Positions 34,313-45,165 of a stretch of 64,000 nucleotides of DNA are shown here, piece after piece; the first letter of the stretch is position 1, and the number at the start of each line of letters is the position of its first letter. The notes under the pieces are model-generated. The model saw only the letters and a program-made list of their open reading frames with translations. It did no database searches and had not been told where the DNA came from. Made by a program: the position numbers and the translations under genes. Source of the stretch: Nicotiana tabacum (Eukaryota > Streptophyta > Magnoliopsida > Solanales > Solanaceae); NCBI RefSeq assembly GCF_000715075.1, contig NC_134080.1:36932758-36996757 (forward strand), given 5' to 3'.

Positions 34313-34326
34313 TTCTCCACTCTAAA
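34313..34326 (-). other. Polypurine-like tract of element D
   Basis: Minus strand reads TTTTAGAGTGGAGAAT next to the 3' LTR, one T inside the purine run. It would prime plus-strand synthesis. Confidence 0.55.
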
Positions 34327-34530
34327 ACAGCCGTTCGTCCTCGAACAGACATAAGAAGGAAGTGCCTGAGTCGGGGAAAAGGTAGGGATAACGGCTCCGC
34401 ATATCGAACTCAGACTCCTAGGTCGATGCCTCACCAGGCTGACCTCTCCACTGAACACGAACAGAAAGAAAACTCTTTGATCTCAACTGACGAACCTTCC
34501 GGTCTAGAATAGCTATCGGCTCCTCTTCAT
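34320..34530 (-). pseudogene. Chromodomain end of the element D polyprotein
   Basis: After the integrase the minus strand gives EEEPIAILDRKVRQLRSKSF, LSVRVQWRGQPGEAST, then a stop where a Trp is expected (TGG to TAG), then ESEFDMRSRYPYLF. This is the chromodomain pattern of Tekay-type chromoviruses, which can direct integration to heterochromatin. The nonsense change removes its last helix. Confidence 0.8.
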
Positions 34531-35860
34531 AAGACAAGTCCTTGTCCAACTGGATAGTGCTGAAATCTAACACGTGGGATGGATCACTGTGATACTTCCG
34601 AAGCATGGACATATGAAACACTGGATGCATAGTTGATAAGTTCGGCAGTAATGCAAGTCTGTAAGCCATCTCTCCCACTCGATCAAGAATCTCATATGGG
34701 CCAATGAACCTAGGGCTAAGCTTGCCCTTCTTCCCAAATCTCATCATGCCCTTCATAGGCGACAGTCGAAGCAATACCCTCTCGCCGACCATGAAAGCCA
34801 AATCACGAACCTTACGATCGGCATAACTCTTTTGCTTGGACTGAGATGTACGAAGCCTATCCTGAATAATTCTGATCTTGTCCAAGTCATCTTGTATTAG
34901 ATCTGTACCCAACAACCGAGCCTCTCCCAGCTCAAACCATCCAACCGACGACCGACACCGCCTACCATATAATGCCTCATAAGGAGCCTTCTGGATACTC
35001 GACTGGTATCTGTTGTTGTAGGAAAACTTTGCTTGAGGCAAAAACTTATCCGATGAGCCTCCAAAGTCAATGATACAAGCTCGGAGCATATCTTCCGAAA
35101 TCTGAATAGTCCGCTTGGACTGCCCGTCCGTTTGAGGATGAAACGTTATGCTCAACTCAACCCGTGTGACCAACTCTCGCTGAACTGCTCTTAAGAAATG
35201 TGAGTTAAACTGTGTACCTCGATCCAAAATGATAGACACATGCACACCATGAAGACGAACAATCTCCCGGATATAGATCTCAGCTAACCTCTTAGAAGAA
35301 TAGGAGACTGCCACAGGAATGAAATGTGCTGACTTGGTTAGCCTATCAACAATAACCTACACTGCATCAAACTTCCTCTGAGTCCGTGGGAGTCTAACAA
35401 CGAAGTCCATAGTGATACACTCCCACTTCCACTCAGGAATCTCAATCTTCTAGAACAAACTACCGGGCCTCTGATGCTCGTACTTAACCTGCTGACAGTT
35501 CAAACACCGAGCCACATGTGCAACAATGTACTTCTTCATTATCCGCCACCAATAATGCTGCCGCAAATCCTGATACATCTTAGCGATGCCCGGATGAATA
35601 GAGTACCGGGAACTATGGGCCTCTTCTAAAATCAACTCTCGGAGTCCATCCACATTAGGCACACAAACTCGACCCTGCAATCTCAGAACTCCATCATCTC
35701 CTAAGGTAACCTGTTTGGCACCTCCGTGCTACATCGTGTCCCTAAGGACATACAAATGAGGATCATTATACTGCCGATCTCAGATACGCTCCAATAAAGA
35801 AGAACGAGCGACTATGCAAGCTAACACACGGCTGGGCTTAGAAACATCCAACCTCACGGA
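34530..35860 (-). pseudogene. int: Integrase of element D, broken
   Basis: Zinc-binding part at 35450-35680 (EEAHSSRYSIHPGIAKMYQD ... VARCLNCQQVKYEHQ). A break near 35450 precedes the core: WECITMDFVVRLPRTQRKFD with the first Asp, then a stop before VIVDRLTKSAHFIPV, then VSIILDRGTQFNSHFLRAVQ with the second Asp. The third catalytic residue, expected as D-G-Q-S-E-R-T, reads D-G-Q-S-K-R-T, a Glu-to-Lys change. The C-terminal GPY-type part (LSPRFIGPYEILDRVGEMAY) is present. Confidence 0.88.
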
Positions 35861-35875
35861 CTGATTGGCTAAAGC

Positions 35876-36397
35876 CTAAACATCCAAAGCAAGCGGTCTC
35901 TCACCGACCGGAATATAAGCAAGACTACCCATACTGACTGACTTCCTACTCAAAGCATCGGCCACCACCTTGGCATTTCCCGGATGATATAAGATGGTGA
36001 TATCATAGTCTTTTAACAGCTCTAACCACCTTCTCTGCCTCAAGTTTAGCTCCTTATGTTTGAACAAGTACTGCAGACTCTTGTGATCCGTGAACACCTC
36101 ACATGCCACGCCATACAAATAATGCCTCCAAATCTTCAATGCATGAACAATGGCTGCTAACTCCAAATCATGAACCAGATAGTTCTTCTTATGAATCTTT
36201 AACTGCTGTGAAGCATAGGCAATGCCCTTGCTATCCTGCATCAACACCGTACCAAGTCAAATACGAGATGCATCACAATAAACTGTGTAAGGCCCTGAAC
36301 CTGTGGGCAAAACCAACACCGGTGTCGTAGTCAAAGCTGTCTTGAGCTTCTGAAAGCTCACCTCACACTCATCCGACCACCTAAACTGGGCACCCTT
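35876..36397 (-). pseudogene. rnh: RNase H of element D
   Basis: Open piece 35876-36247: [76 protein letters not shown]. It matches chromovirus RNase H with E, D and D visible. The segment up to the RT piece (36248-36397), with the first Asp region, contains stops. Confidence 0.82.
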
Positions 36398-37110
36398 CTA
36401 GGTTAACCTAATCATCGGGGCTGCAATAGACGAAAACCCCTCCACAAACCAACGATAGTAGCCTGCCAAGCCCAAGAAACTCCGGATCTCTGTAGCTGAT
36501 GCGGGTCTAGGCCAGTTCTTGACTGCCTCTATCTTCTTCGGATCAACCTGAATACCCTCTGCTGATACAACATGACCCAAGAATGCAACTGAACTCAACC
36601 AAATATCACACTTCAAAAACTTGGCATACAACCCCTCAAAGTTTGAAGAACCACCCTAAGATGCTGCTCGTGCTCCTCTCGGCTACGGTAGTAGATCAAA
36701 ATATCATCAATGAAGACTATCACGAACGAATCCAGGTAAGGCTTTAACACTCGGTTCATCAAATCCATAGAAGCTGCTGGGGCATTTTTCAATCCGAATG
36801 ACATCACCAAGAACTCATAATGCCCGTACCGAGTGCAGAAAGCTGTCTTAGGGACATCAGATGCCCTAATCCTCAACTGATGGTACCCAGATCTCAAGTC
36901 AATCTTCAAAAATACCTTGGCACCCTGAAGCTGATCAAACAAATCATCAATCCTCGGCAATGGATACTTATTCTTGATTGTAACCTTGTTCAACTGCTGG
37001 TAATTTATACACATTCGCATCAATCCATCCTTCTTCTTAACAAATAACACCAGCGCACCCCTAGGCAAAACACTAGGTCTAATGAAAAAATTTTCAATCA
37101 AGTCTTGCAA
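36398..37110 (-). pseudogene. rt: Reverse transcriptase of element D, broken
   Basis: Piece 36613-37110: [58 protein letters not shown] and the catalytic box [14 protein letters not shown]. Piece 36398-36631: [20 protein letters not shown] and [20 protein letters not shown]. The two-Asp box is intact, the usual Tyr before it being Phe-Ile here. A frame change near 36620 joins the pieces. Confidence 0.9.
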
Positions 37111-37770
37111 CTACTCCTTCAACTCTTTCAACTCAGGCAGGGCCATACGATACGGTGGAATAGAAATGGGCTGAGTGCCCGGAGCCAAATCAATGCAGAA
37201 GTCAATATCCCTATCGGGTGGCATACCCGGCAAGTCTGAAGGAAATACCTCAGGGAACTCAAGAACAACAGGCACAAAATCAATAGAAGTAACCTCAGCA
37301 CTAGAATCACGAACATATGCCAAATAGGCCAAACACCCCTTTTGGACCATACACCGAGCCTTCACATAAGAGATAACACTACGGGTAGAATGACCAGGAG
37401 TCCCTCTCCACTTTAAACGAGGCAAACCTTGCAAGGCTAAGGTCATGGTCTTGGCATGACAGTCCAAGATAGCGTGGTAAGGTGATAGCCAGTCCATCCC
37501 TAGTATGACATCAAAACTAACCATGTCTAGAAGTGACAAATCTACACGAGTCTCAAGACCCCCAATCACAACTATACACGAATGATGGACTTGATCTAAC
37601 ACAATAAAATCACCCACCAGTGTAGACACATATACAGGGGCACTCAAGGAATCACTAGGCATGACCAGATACGGTCCAAAATAAGATGACACATACGAGT
37701 ATGTAGACCCTGGATCAAATAGGACTGAAGCATCTCTAGTACAAACCAGAACAGTACTTGTGATAACTGC
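37111..37770 (-). pseudogene. pr: Aspartic protease of element D, broken
   Basis: Active site ASVLFDPGSTYSYVSSYF at about 37670-37725, then LSLLDMVSFDVILGMDWLSP, the hallmark of Ty3/gypsy chromovirus proteases. The Asp and D-x-G-S-T are kept. It continues to CLAYLAYVRDSSAEVTSIDF and the RT linker (FPEVFPSDLPGMPPDRDIDF). A stop near 37110 separates it from RT. Confidence 0.85.
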
Positions 37771-38031
37771 CTCAGAAGCCTCAGCCTCAGGCCTGGCTAG
37801 AAGAGCATAACATCGGGGCTAGGCCCTACTACCCTGAACTACATCTTTGGGATGGCCCGCTACTGGGTGGCCTCCACCTCTAGCTACCTGACCTCTACCT
37901 CTAATACCTCTACCTCCACCTCTAGCACCTCTAACCCCACCCCTAGCTGGCAGAGCGAGTGGTGGAATACCTGACGCCTGAACCATAGCACAGGAACTTT
38001 GCTGCTACGACTGAGTACCCAACAATCTTGG

Positions 38032-39342
38032 ACAAACCCTTCGGATATGACCATACTCACCGCACTCAAAGCATCCACCTGAATGCTATGGTTGAGGAAA
38101 CTGAGACTGACCCTGGCGACCTGAATGACCACCCCAAAAACTCTGGAGCAATGGTGCACTGATAGGAGCTGGTGGGGTGCTGATTGGAATACTGCATGTA
38201 AGAGCCACGTCCACCTGAAGCGCCGTGAGAAACTTGAAGTGCTGACTGAAAAGGCCTAGGAGGATGGCCTCTACCATACGAATCCCTGCCTCCAGATGAG
38301 GCACCACTGAATCTACCTGAATGATGAGGCCTCATGTCAGACCCCTAACCACCCCCCTACGACAGAACCGTCTCAAATCTCCTAGCCACATTAGCCGGCT
38401 CCTAAAAAGAAATCTCACTCCATGTCTCCTTAGCAATCTAAAGTCAAATCGGCTGAATAAGTCCCTCAATAAACCTCCTCACCCTCTCTCTCTCTTAGTG
38501 GGAAGTATGATAAGAGCATGATGGGACAAGTCGATGAATCTGGTCTCATACTGAGTAACGGTCATAGAACCCTGCCGGAGATGCTCAAACTGCCTTCGAT
38601 AGATCTCTCTTTGAGTGATAGAGAGAAACTTCTCCATAAACAGCTGAGAAAACATCTTCCCAAGTCAAAGCTGGTGATCCGGCTAGTCTATCCAAACAAT
38701 AATCTCTCCACCAAGTCTTGGCGGATCCAGACAAGCGAAAAGTAGCAAAGTCGACCTTATTGGTTTCCACTATCCCCATGTTCCGGAGAACCTTATGACA
38801 ACTGTCTAGATAATCCTGGGGATCCTCAGAAGATGCACCGCTGAAAGTAGTAGTGAAGAGCTTGGTGAACCTGTCCAATCTCCACAAAGCATTATCAGAC
38901 ATAGCTAATCCATCATCGGTCTGAGCTACCACACCCGGCTAAACTGCTCCAACTGACTGAGCTACTGGTGTTTGAAACTGGGGAGCCATCTACTCCGGAG
39001 TGCGAGTAGCAGGAGTTTGGGCTCCTCCTCCAACCTGAGAGACAACTGGTGCTACAGGAAGCAAGCCTGCCCGGGTGACACTCTTCATAAGGCCCACTAG
39101 ACAGACCAGAGCATCTTAGAGTACTGGGGTAGCAATAAACCCCTCTGGGACCTGAACTGGGCCCACCGGAACTGTCTGGGTCACAACCTCATCATCAAAG
39201 TCAACTTGAGGCTCCGTCGTTGGTGCTGCTGCTCTAGGCTGAGCTCTGCCACTACCTCGGCTTCGCCTCTGCCCCTTGTGGAAGCTGCTGCTGGGGGCTC
39301 GGGCTACTGATCGGTGGATGAGGAAGCGCGTGTCCTCGCCAT
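38032..39342 (-). pseudogene. gag: Gag of element D, broken
   Basis: Start at ATG 39342 (MARTRASSSTDQ followed by a stop). Capsid blocks at 38585-38932: RLDRFTKLFTTTFSGASSED, PQDYLDSCHKVLRNMGIVET, FRLSGSAKTWWRDYCLDRLA. A Gly/Ser-rich region (38140-38330) precedes a CCHC zinc knuckle, CFECGEYGHIRRVC, at 38032-38073. The frame is broken several times, including near 39110, 38940 and 38580. Confidence 0.85.
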
Positions 39343-39524
39343 ATGCGAAAGAACATAGTAGAAATTCAATTAGCATTGAGAAACCAAACCGTATGACATG
39401 AAAGAATAAATGTGAAGTTTTTCCTAACTCTGTAGCCTCTGGGGGATAAATACAGACGTCTCTGTACCGATCCCTCAAACTCTACTAAGCTTGTCCGTGA
39501 ATTGTGAGACCTATATAACCTAGA

Positions 39525-39536
39525 GCTCTGATACCA
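39525..39536 (-). other. Primer binding site of element D, tRNA initiator-Met
   Basis: Minus strand TGGTATCAGAGC, the usual plant retroelement site for tRNA-iMet, three bases from the 5' LTR. Confidence 0.92.
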
Positions 39537-40281
39537 ACTTGTCACGACCTAGATTTTCCCACCTTCGGGAGTCGTGATGGCGCCTACTCGTGAAAGCTAG
39601 GCAAGCAGAGTATTATAAATTCACTAACTCTTTTATTTATTACTTTTTAATAGTTTAAAACAATATGCGATTGACAGTGAAATATTAACAATAATGAAAG
39701 ACATGCGGAAGGTGTAATCTGATAACTTAGCCAAAAACAAGTATGACAATATCAAGTGCATCTCTACCCAGAACCGGTGTCACAATATCACGGATTGTCT
39801 ACGAATACTACAAATAATTATCTGGAAAGAAAGATACAATCTGTCTCTAAAGTAAATGAAAATAGAATATAAAGATAGAAGAGAACGCCAGGGCCTGCGG
39901 ACGCCTACAGGACTACCTCGGGATCTCTGACTGCACTGAAGGCAGCCACCCAAAGCTATGGTCCAAAAGCTACCACTCTGGGATCTGCACACAGTGCAGA
40001 GTGTAGTATCAGCACAACCAACCCCATGTGCTGGTAAGTGCCTAGCCTAACCTCGGCGAAGTAGTGACGAGGCTAGGACTAGACTACCAAATAAACCTGT
40101 GCAGTTAAATCATATACAGCGGAAAAATAAAAGCAGATATTTATAGCTAATGATGGGAGGGGGACATGTTGCGGGGGAATATCATTTACCAATAGTAATT
40201 TAAGAGACAACATAAAGAACGATTTAGAATTCACAGCAAAATAATAAAGAACTCGTAACCAACCAATAAGCATTTTATTAT

Positions 40282-40490
40282 CTATTGTTGCGGCACACAA
40301 CCCGATCCAAATCATAAAAATACTGTTACGGCATGCAACCCGATCCATATCATTTATCACTGTTGCAGCGTGCAACCTGATCCATATCATTTATCACTGT
40401 TGCAGCGTGCAACCCGATCCAATTATATTATTGTTGCGGTGTGCAACCCAATCCAAATATAATATTGTTGTGGTGTGCAACCCAATCCAC
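40282..40490. repeat. Hairpin minisatellite in the 5' LTR of D, 6 units
   Basis: Same GTTGC...GCAACCC units as at 32080-32322, one unit fewer. Confidence 0.88.
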
Positions 40491-40894
40491 ATAAACAGTT
40501 CAACACCAATAACAAAGAGAGTCCCGGTAAGGTATCAATAAAGAAATGACACTATCCCGGTAAGGGAATCGACAATATAAGTAAATACGTCCCGACAAGG
40601 GAAAATCAGCTATAACCAAACTTGTTCCAACCTCTAACTTCCTCAACTAGCACCAATACTCAATCATAAGTAATTTTCACGAGAATAATCATAATCCTTG
40701 CTCAACATAGAGAATCAACAACTTAGGCATTCATAGTATTTGTTAAGAACACAATAATTTCAATTTAAGACTCACGGTCATGCTTGATACCAACGTTTAG
40801 ATACTCGTCACAATGCCTATACGTCGTACTCAACAAGTAAAACGTAGCAAATAGGACACAACTCCTAATCCCTCAAGCTAAGGTTAGACCAAAC

Positions 40895-40905
40895 ACTTAC
40901 CTTGA
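40895..40905 (-). promoter_or_regulatory. Strong splice donor in the 5' LTR of D
   Basis: Minus strand CAAG|GTAAGTGT with the intron side starting at 40900. It could open a leader intron between the LTR and gag. Confidence 0.45.
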
Positions 40906-41439
40906 ACTTCCACGACTAACTCAAGCCTCAAACACCGCTTTTCCTTTAGAATTCGACTTCGAACAACTCATATCTAGTCCAAATTGATTTAACAACATCA
41001 ATAAATGCTAAAGAATTCATACCCAATGCTTAATTATAGATTTCCTATCATTCTTCCTAAAAAGTCAAAAATCAACCCCGGGCCCGCTTGGTCAAAATAG
41101 GAGGTTCGGACCAAAACCCGATCACCCATTCACCCACAAGCCCGAATATGTAATTAGTTTTAAAATCTGACCCCAAAACGAGGTCCAAATTCCAATTATA
41201 TAAAAAAGCCCTAACTCTACCCAAATCCCTACTTTTCTAACCTTAAGAACTTGATTTAGGCCTATAAATCTAATGGGCGTTAATGGAAATTGAAGAAAAT
41301 AAGTCTAAGATTACATACCTATGAATTTATGGTGAAGTTTTCTTTCAAAAATTGCCCAATTTGGAGTTTGGAAGAAGAAGTTATGAGTTTTGGGTTAAAT
41401 TCCGTTTCTGGTACTGTTTTAAAATCACTCGGCAGATCT

Positions 41440-41705
41440 TCATCGCATTCGCGATGGGTCTGCCGCGTTCACGAAGAGCAGCCTTCCTCAGGTTTACGCG
41501 ATTGCGAGATCCACTGCGTGTTCACGAAGGATAAGCCCCCTGGCCTTCACGTTCGTGGACAGCAGTACGCGTTCGCGTAGAAGGAATGACAAGTCCCTAG
41601 CCCACCTCCATTTTACACTACGCGTTCGTGTGACACCGGTCGCGTTTGCGATGAACAACCCCCAGTGCTCCGTGTTCGTGACCGTGGCTTCGTGTTCGTG
41701 AGAAC
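41440..41705. repeat. Palindrome cluster D2 (CGCGTTCGCG type), 5' LTR
   Basis: Copy of cluster D1. Several CG dinucleotides have changed to TG or CA relative to D1, as expected after methylation. Confidence 0.82.
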
Positions 41706-42485
41706 AAATCCACCCCTGCCCAATTTTCCCTTTTAGCGATCACGTGATAGAGTGAAGCACAGAAGGTTTGTGCATTAGAACAACAGTTTCTACAATTTCC
41801 CTAAGTTCAAAAACCTTCCGAGACCTATCCGAAACTCACCCAAGCCTTCGGGGCTCCAACCCAAACATGTAAACTACCTCAAAAACACCATACAAACTTA
41901 CTCGTGCATTCAAATCACCAAAATAACATCAACGACTCTGAATTTAGCATCAAAATCATGAAATCACTTAAGAACTTCAAACTTTCCAATTTTCTCAAAT
42001 ACGGTCCGATTCACGTCATTTCAAGTCCGTTTCTCTCCAAATTTCACAGACTCGACTTAAACTACATATAAGACCTGTACCAGGCTCCGAAACCAGAATA
42101 CAGGCTCGAGATCATCAAATTTTAAAAATTTCATTTTTAAAAGCTCATAAATATTCTAGAAAATGATTTTCTTTAAAAATTCATTTCTCGGGCTTAGGAC
42201 CTTGGAATTCGATTTCGAGTATACGCCCAAGTCTCATATTTTCCTTCGGACCCTCCAGGGCCGTCAAATCACGGGTCCAGGTCCGTTTACCCAAAATGTT
42301 GACCGAAATCAACTTAAATTTATATTAAAGTCAGAATTTATCATTTTCACAGATTTTCACATAATGGCTTTCCGGCTACGTGCCCGGACTCCGCACGTAA
42401 ATCGAGGTGATGCTAAAAGAGGTTTTAAGGCTTCGGAATGCACAATTTATTTCTAAAACAGGTGATGACCTTTTGGGTTATCACA

Positions 42486-42490
42486 CCAGG
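42486..42490. other. Target site duplication of element D, right copy
   Basis: CCAGG, same as 31336-31340. Confidence 0.92.
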
Positions 42491-43737
42491 CCTTAGGGGC
42501 AGGGAGTTACAAATTTTCAAGATCAGCAAAGGCAACAATATCATTCGCCACAGTCTAATCAGTCTAGCATGGAAGATGTGATGAAGGCCTTTATTATTAA
42601 GACATATGAGAGACTTGAAACCCATGGCGCAACTATAAAAGAACTGGGCACAACTTTTTGAAACTTGGAAAGACATGTGGGGCAACTAGCTAATCTATTG
42701 TCTAAGAGGGTTCCAAGAACTCTCCCTGCTGATACTGAAAGAAATCTAAAAGAGACAATAAATGCAGTGTTTTTGAGGAGTGGGCATGTATTGAAGGATC
42801 CTAGGGCAGAATAAAAGGATGAGCCGATTGAAAGACAGGTGGATATTGTGGAGGAGTAGAAAAATGACAATATTGAAGAAGGTGCAGGGATGGTGGATGA
42901 TGTTCTGCAAAAGAAGGAGAAGACTAGAGCTCAGAAAAAAGAAAAAATATGAGAATGCAATAAATGAGGGGACTGAATAAAGTAAATATATGTCTTCTTT
43001 ACCTTTCTCGCATAAGCATATAAGAGAGAAGCTGGATAAACAATTCAAGCACTTTCTAGAATTACTCAAGCAGATGCATGTGAATATACCTTTGATAGAG
43101 GTATTATCACAGATGCCAACTTATGCAAAAATTTTGTAGGAGATATTGTCCAAAAAGTGAAAAGTGGAATAGACATTGGTTGTCAAGCTCACAGAGCATT
43201 GTAATGCCATTCTACAAAATAAGCTCCCTCAAAAGTGTGGAGATCCAGGAGGTTTTACAATACCTTGCTCTTTAAGAAGTACTAAGTTTGAAAAATCTTT
43301 GTGTAATTCAGGTGCTTCTATTAATCTTATGCCTTTTTCTATTTTTAGGAAATTATAAGGAGAGTTCGGAGAAATCAAGTTGATACCCGTGTCCTTGCAG
43401 CTGGCAGATCAGACCACAATCATACCTAAAGGAATATTAGAAGATGTGTTAGTTCAGGTGGATAAATTTTTGTTCCCTGTGGATTTCGTTGTAGTGAACA
43501 TGAAGGAGAATAGGGAGTTCACTCTGATTCTAGGGAGACCATTTTTGACTACTGGCATAGCACTTTTGGACATTCAAGTAAGGTGGCTCATACTCAGAGT
43601 GGGGGAGAAAAGTGATCTTCAAAATGGAAGGAACATTGGGGGGCCTAAAGGAGCAATTTGGAGAGAGTAAAATTGATAAGTGTGGGATGTACCCAAAGAA
43701 GGCCGAAAAGAAACTCTCAGCATGGATGTGTGCATGG
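42486..43737 (+). pseudogene. pr: Gag end and protease of element F (Athila-like)
   Basis: Continues the gag frame cut at 31340: SMEDVMKAFIIKTYERLETH, a stop, NLERHVGQLANLLSKRVPRT, LPADTERNLKETINAVFLRS, as in Athila Gag. After an acidic linker with stops, the protease is at 43176-43670: FTIPCSLRSTKFEKSLCNSG, ASINLMPFSIFRKL, a stop, LADQTTIIPKGILEDVLVQV, LILGRPFLTTGIALLDI. The active-site Asp of the expected C-D-x-G-A-S is Asn here. The element is then interrupted by element C at about 43737. Its RT and the rest are not in the window. Confidence 0.82.
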
Positions 43738-45147
43738 TGACGTCCAAATCCACTACTAAAAAGTAAATGGACATAGTCGCATGCATTATAATTTACCCAA
43801 TTATGAGTCGGGGTAGAATCCCACAGAGAATAATATATAGGCAATTAGAAATGTAAGAGAATTATCACTTGTTATGCAATGCCAAACACTTAGAATTGGT
43901 TTTAGAAAATATTTATACCTAAATGCGGAAATGTAAACTAATCTAGAAAGCAAGTAAAATGATCAATGGCTACATGGATGAATGCATCGGGAATTACACT
44001 CAAGTAACGATCCAATGTATTTCACGATTTTACAAATATGAGCGAGTTTATGTTAATTAGCCACGGATAATAATTCTATATTAACTTCTTCCAAAGACTA
44101 ACAAGACTTCCTAATTAAATTATTCCAAAAATAATGAAGAGATTAAGCACACCCGGATATGGCTACAAGTAGTTCAATCCTATCCCTAGGTAGAATCTAT
44201 AAAATGAGGGTTAACGCCTCAAGTTCTTGTCAATTAATCTTTCCCAACCACAAATAATCTTTCCCAAAATTAATTCACAGTTAATGAGCGAGTCCTAGGG
44301 TTAGCTAATCCCTTTGGAAATATTAAAGAACAAGAATAATTTAAGTAACAATAACTCACTTCATAAAAGAATGAAAATCATTCAATACATAAGCATAATA
44401 AGATATTTAATCCACACTTTAAATATGAATATTTCCATAAACAAGATTCAAGTGTTGGAAATAAATACTACACACTTAAATATTCAATACAAAGCAAGAA
44501 AATGAAGAAATAAACATAAATGGGTAAGAAATCCTTAATCACAAGCTTGAAATCTTCAAAACCCAAGTGTGTGTGCAAAACCCTAGCTTCTACCTTGTTC
44601 TCTCTAGTCTTTAGAACTGAAAATATGCCAAAAGATCCTTTACAAATGAGCTAAGTCGGGTATTAAATGGTTTGAGACCAAAAAATATGAAATTCCAGAA
44701 TTGCCCAGGTCTGATGCTCGATTTTCGCATTTGCGAACATAAGTTTGCAATTGTGAACTATGCCTATACTGTGCACTTTCGCATATGCGAGGAGGACTTT
44801 GCATTTGCGAGGAGGACTTTGCATTTGCGAAGTCTTTTTCGCATTTGCGATGACTGCCTGATTTACCTTCCTTCGCAATTGCGATACACTTCTCGCAATT
44901 CCCATCATTGTGATCTTCGCAATTCCCAGGATTATGTCGCATTTGCAACAACTGAAGCCCTTTTCCAGATTTTCCTCTTTTTAGCTTCCTTTTGACTCAT
45001 TTCACTTGGTTTCCTCAAGATCACCTCTAAATCACATAGAACCTGTAATGTAGAAGTAAATGGCATTAAACACGTGATTTTATCACTCAAACATAGCAAA
45101 ACTATAGGCTTAAAGACAAAATAAGTTGGTAAAATACCAACTTATCA
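43738..45147 (-). repeat. LTR 1 of element C (about 1.41 kb)
   Basis: Element sense: starts TGATAAGTTGGTATTTTACC and ends TTTGGACGTCA. Homologous to 51167-52569, with roughly 10% difference in the first 145 bases by eye. Left flank CATGG would be the target duplication; the right flank is outside the window. Confidence 0.85.
44708..44955. repeat. Palindrome cluster C1 (TTCGCATTTGCGAA type), LTR 1
   Basis: About ten copies of TCGCATTTGCGAA, TTCGCAATTGCGA, TTCGCATATGCGAG and weaker forms in 250 bases. Confidence 0.9.
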
Positions 45148-45165
45148 AACCCTCAAACTTAAACT
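45148..45165 (-). other. Polypurine tract next to LTR 1 of C
   Basis: Minus strand AAGTTTGAGGGTT directly before TGATAAG. The copy at 52570 reads AAGTTTGGGGGTT. Confidence 0.65.

Larger units (their letters stand above)
31341..42485 (-). mobile_element. Element D: complete Tekay/Del-type chromovirus (11.1 kb)
   Basis: Two LTRs of about 2.95 kb (31341-34312 and 39540-42485) with TG...CA ends flank a minus-strand gag-PR-RT-RH-INT-chromodomain coding region. The 5 bp target duplication CCAGG is perfect. An initiator-Met primer site and a C-terminal chromodomain place it in the Tekay (Del) group of chromoviruses. LTRs differ at about 9 of the first 110 bases by my count, so the insertion is not recent. 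Stops and a Glu-to-Lys change in integrase make it non-autonomous. Confidence 0.92.
39540..42485 (-). repeat. 5' LTR of element D
   Basis: Starts (element sense) TGTGATAACCCAAAAGG and ends GGTCGTGACA. Homologous to 31341-34312 along its whole length. Confidence 0.92.

Noticed and set aside
43735..43738. LTR of C starting at 43735 (TGGTGACG)
   Set aside because: Possible, since both LTR copies share these three bases, but TGACG pairs better with the other end (TGATAA...TCA) and gives a usual terminus; left as ambiguous.
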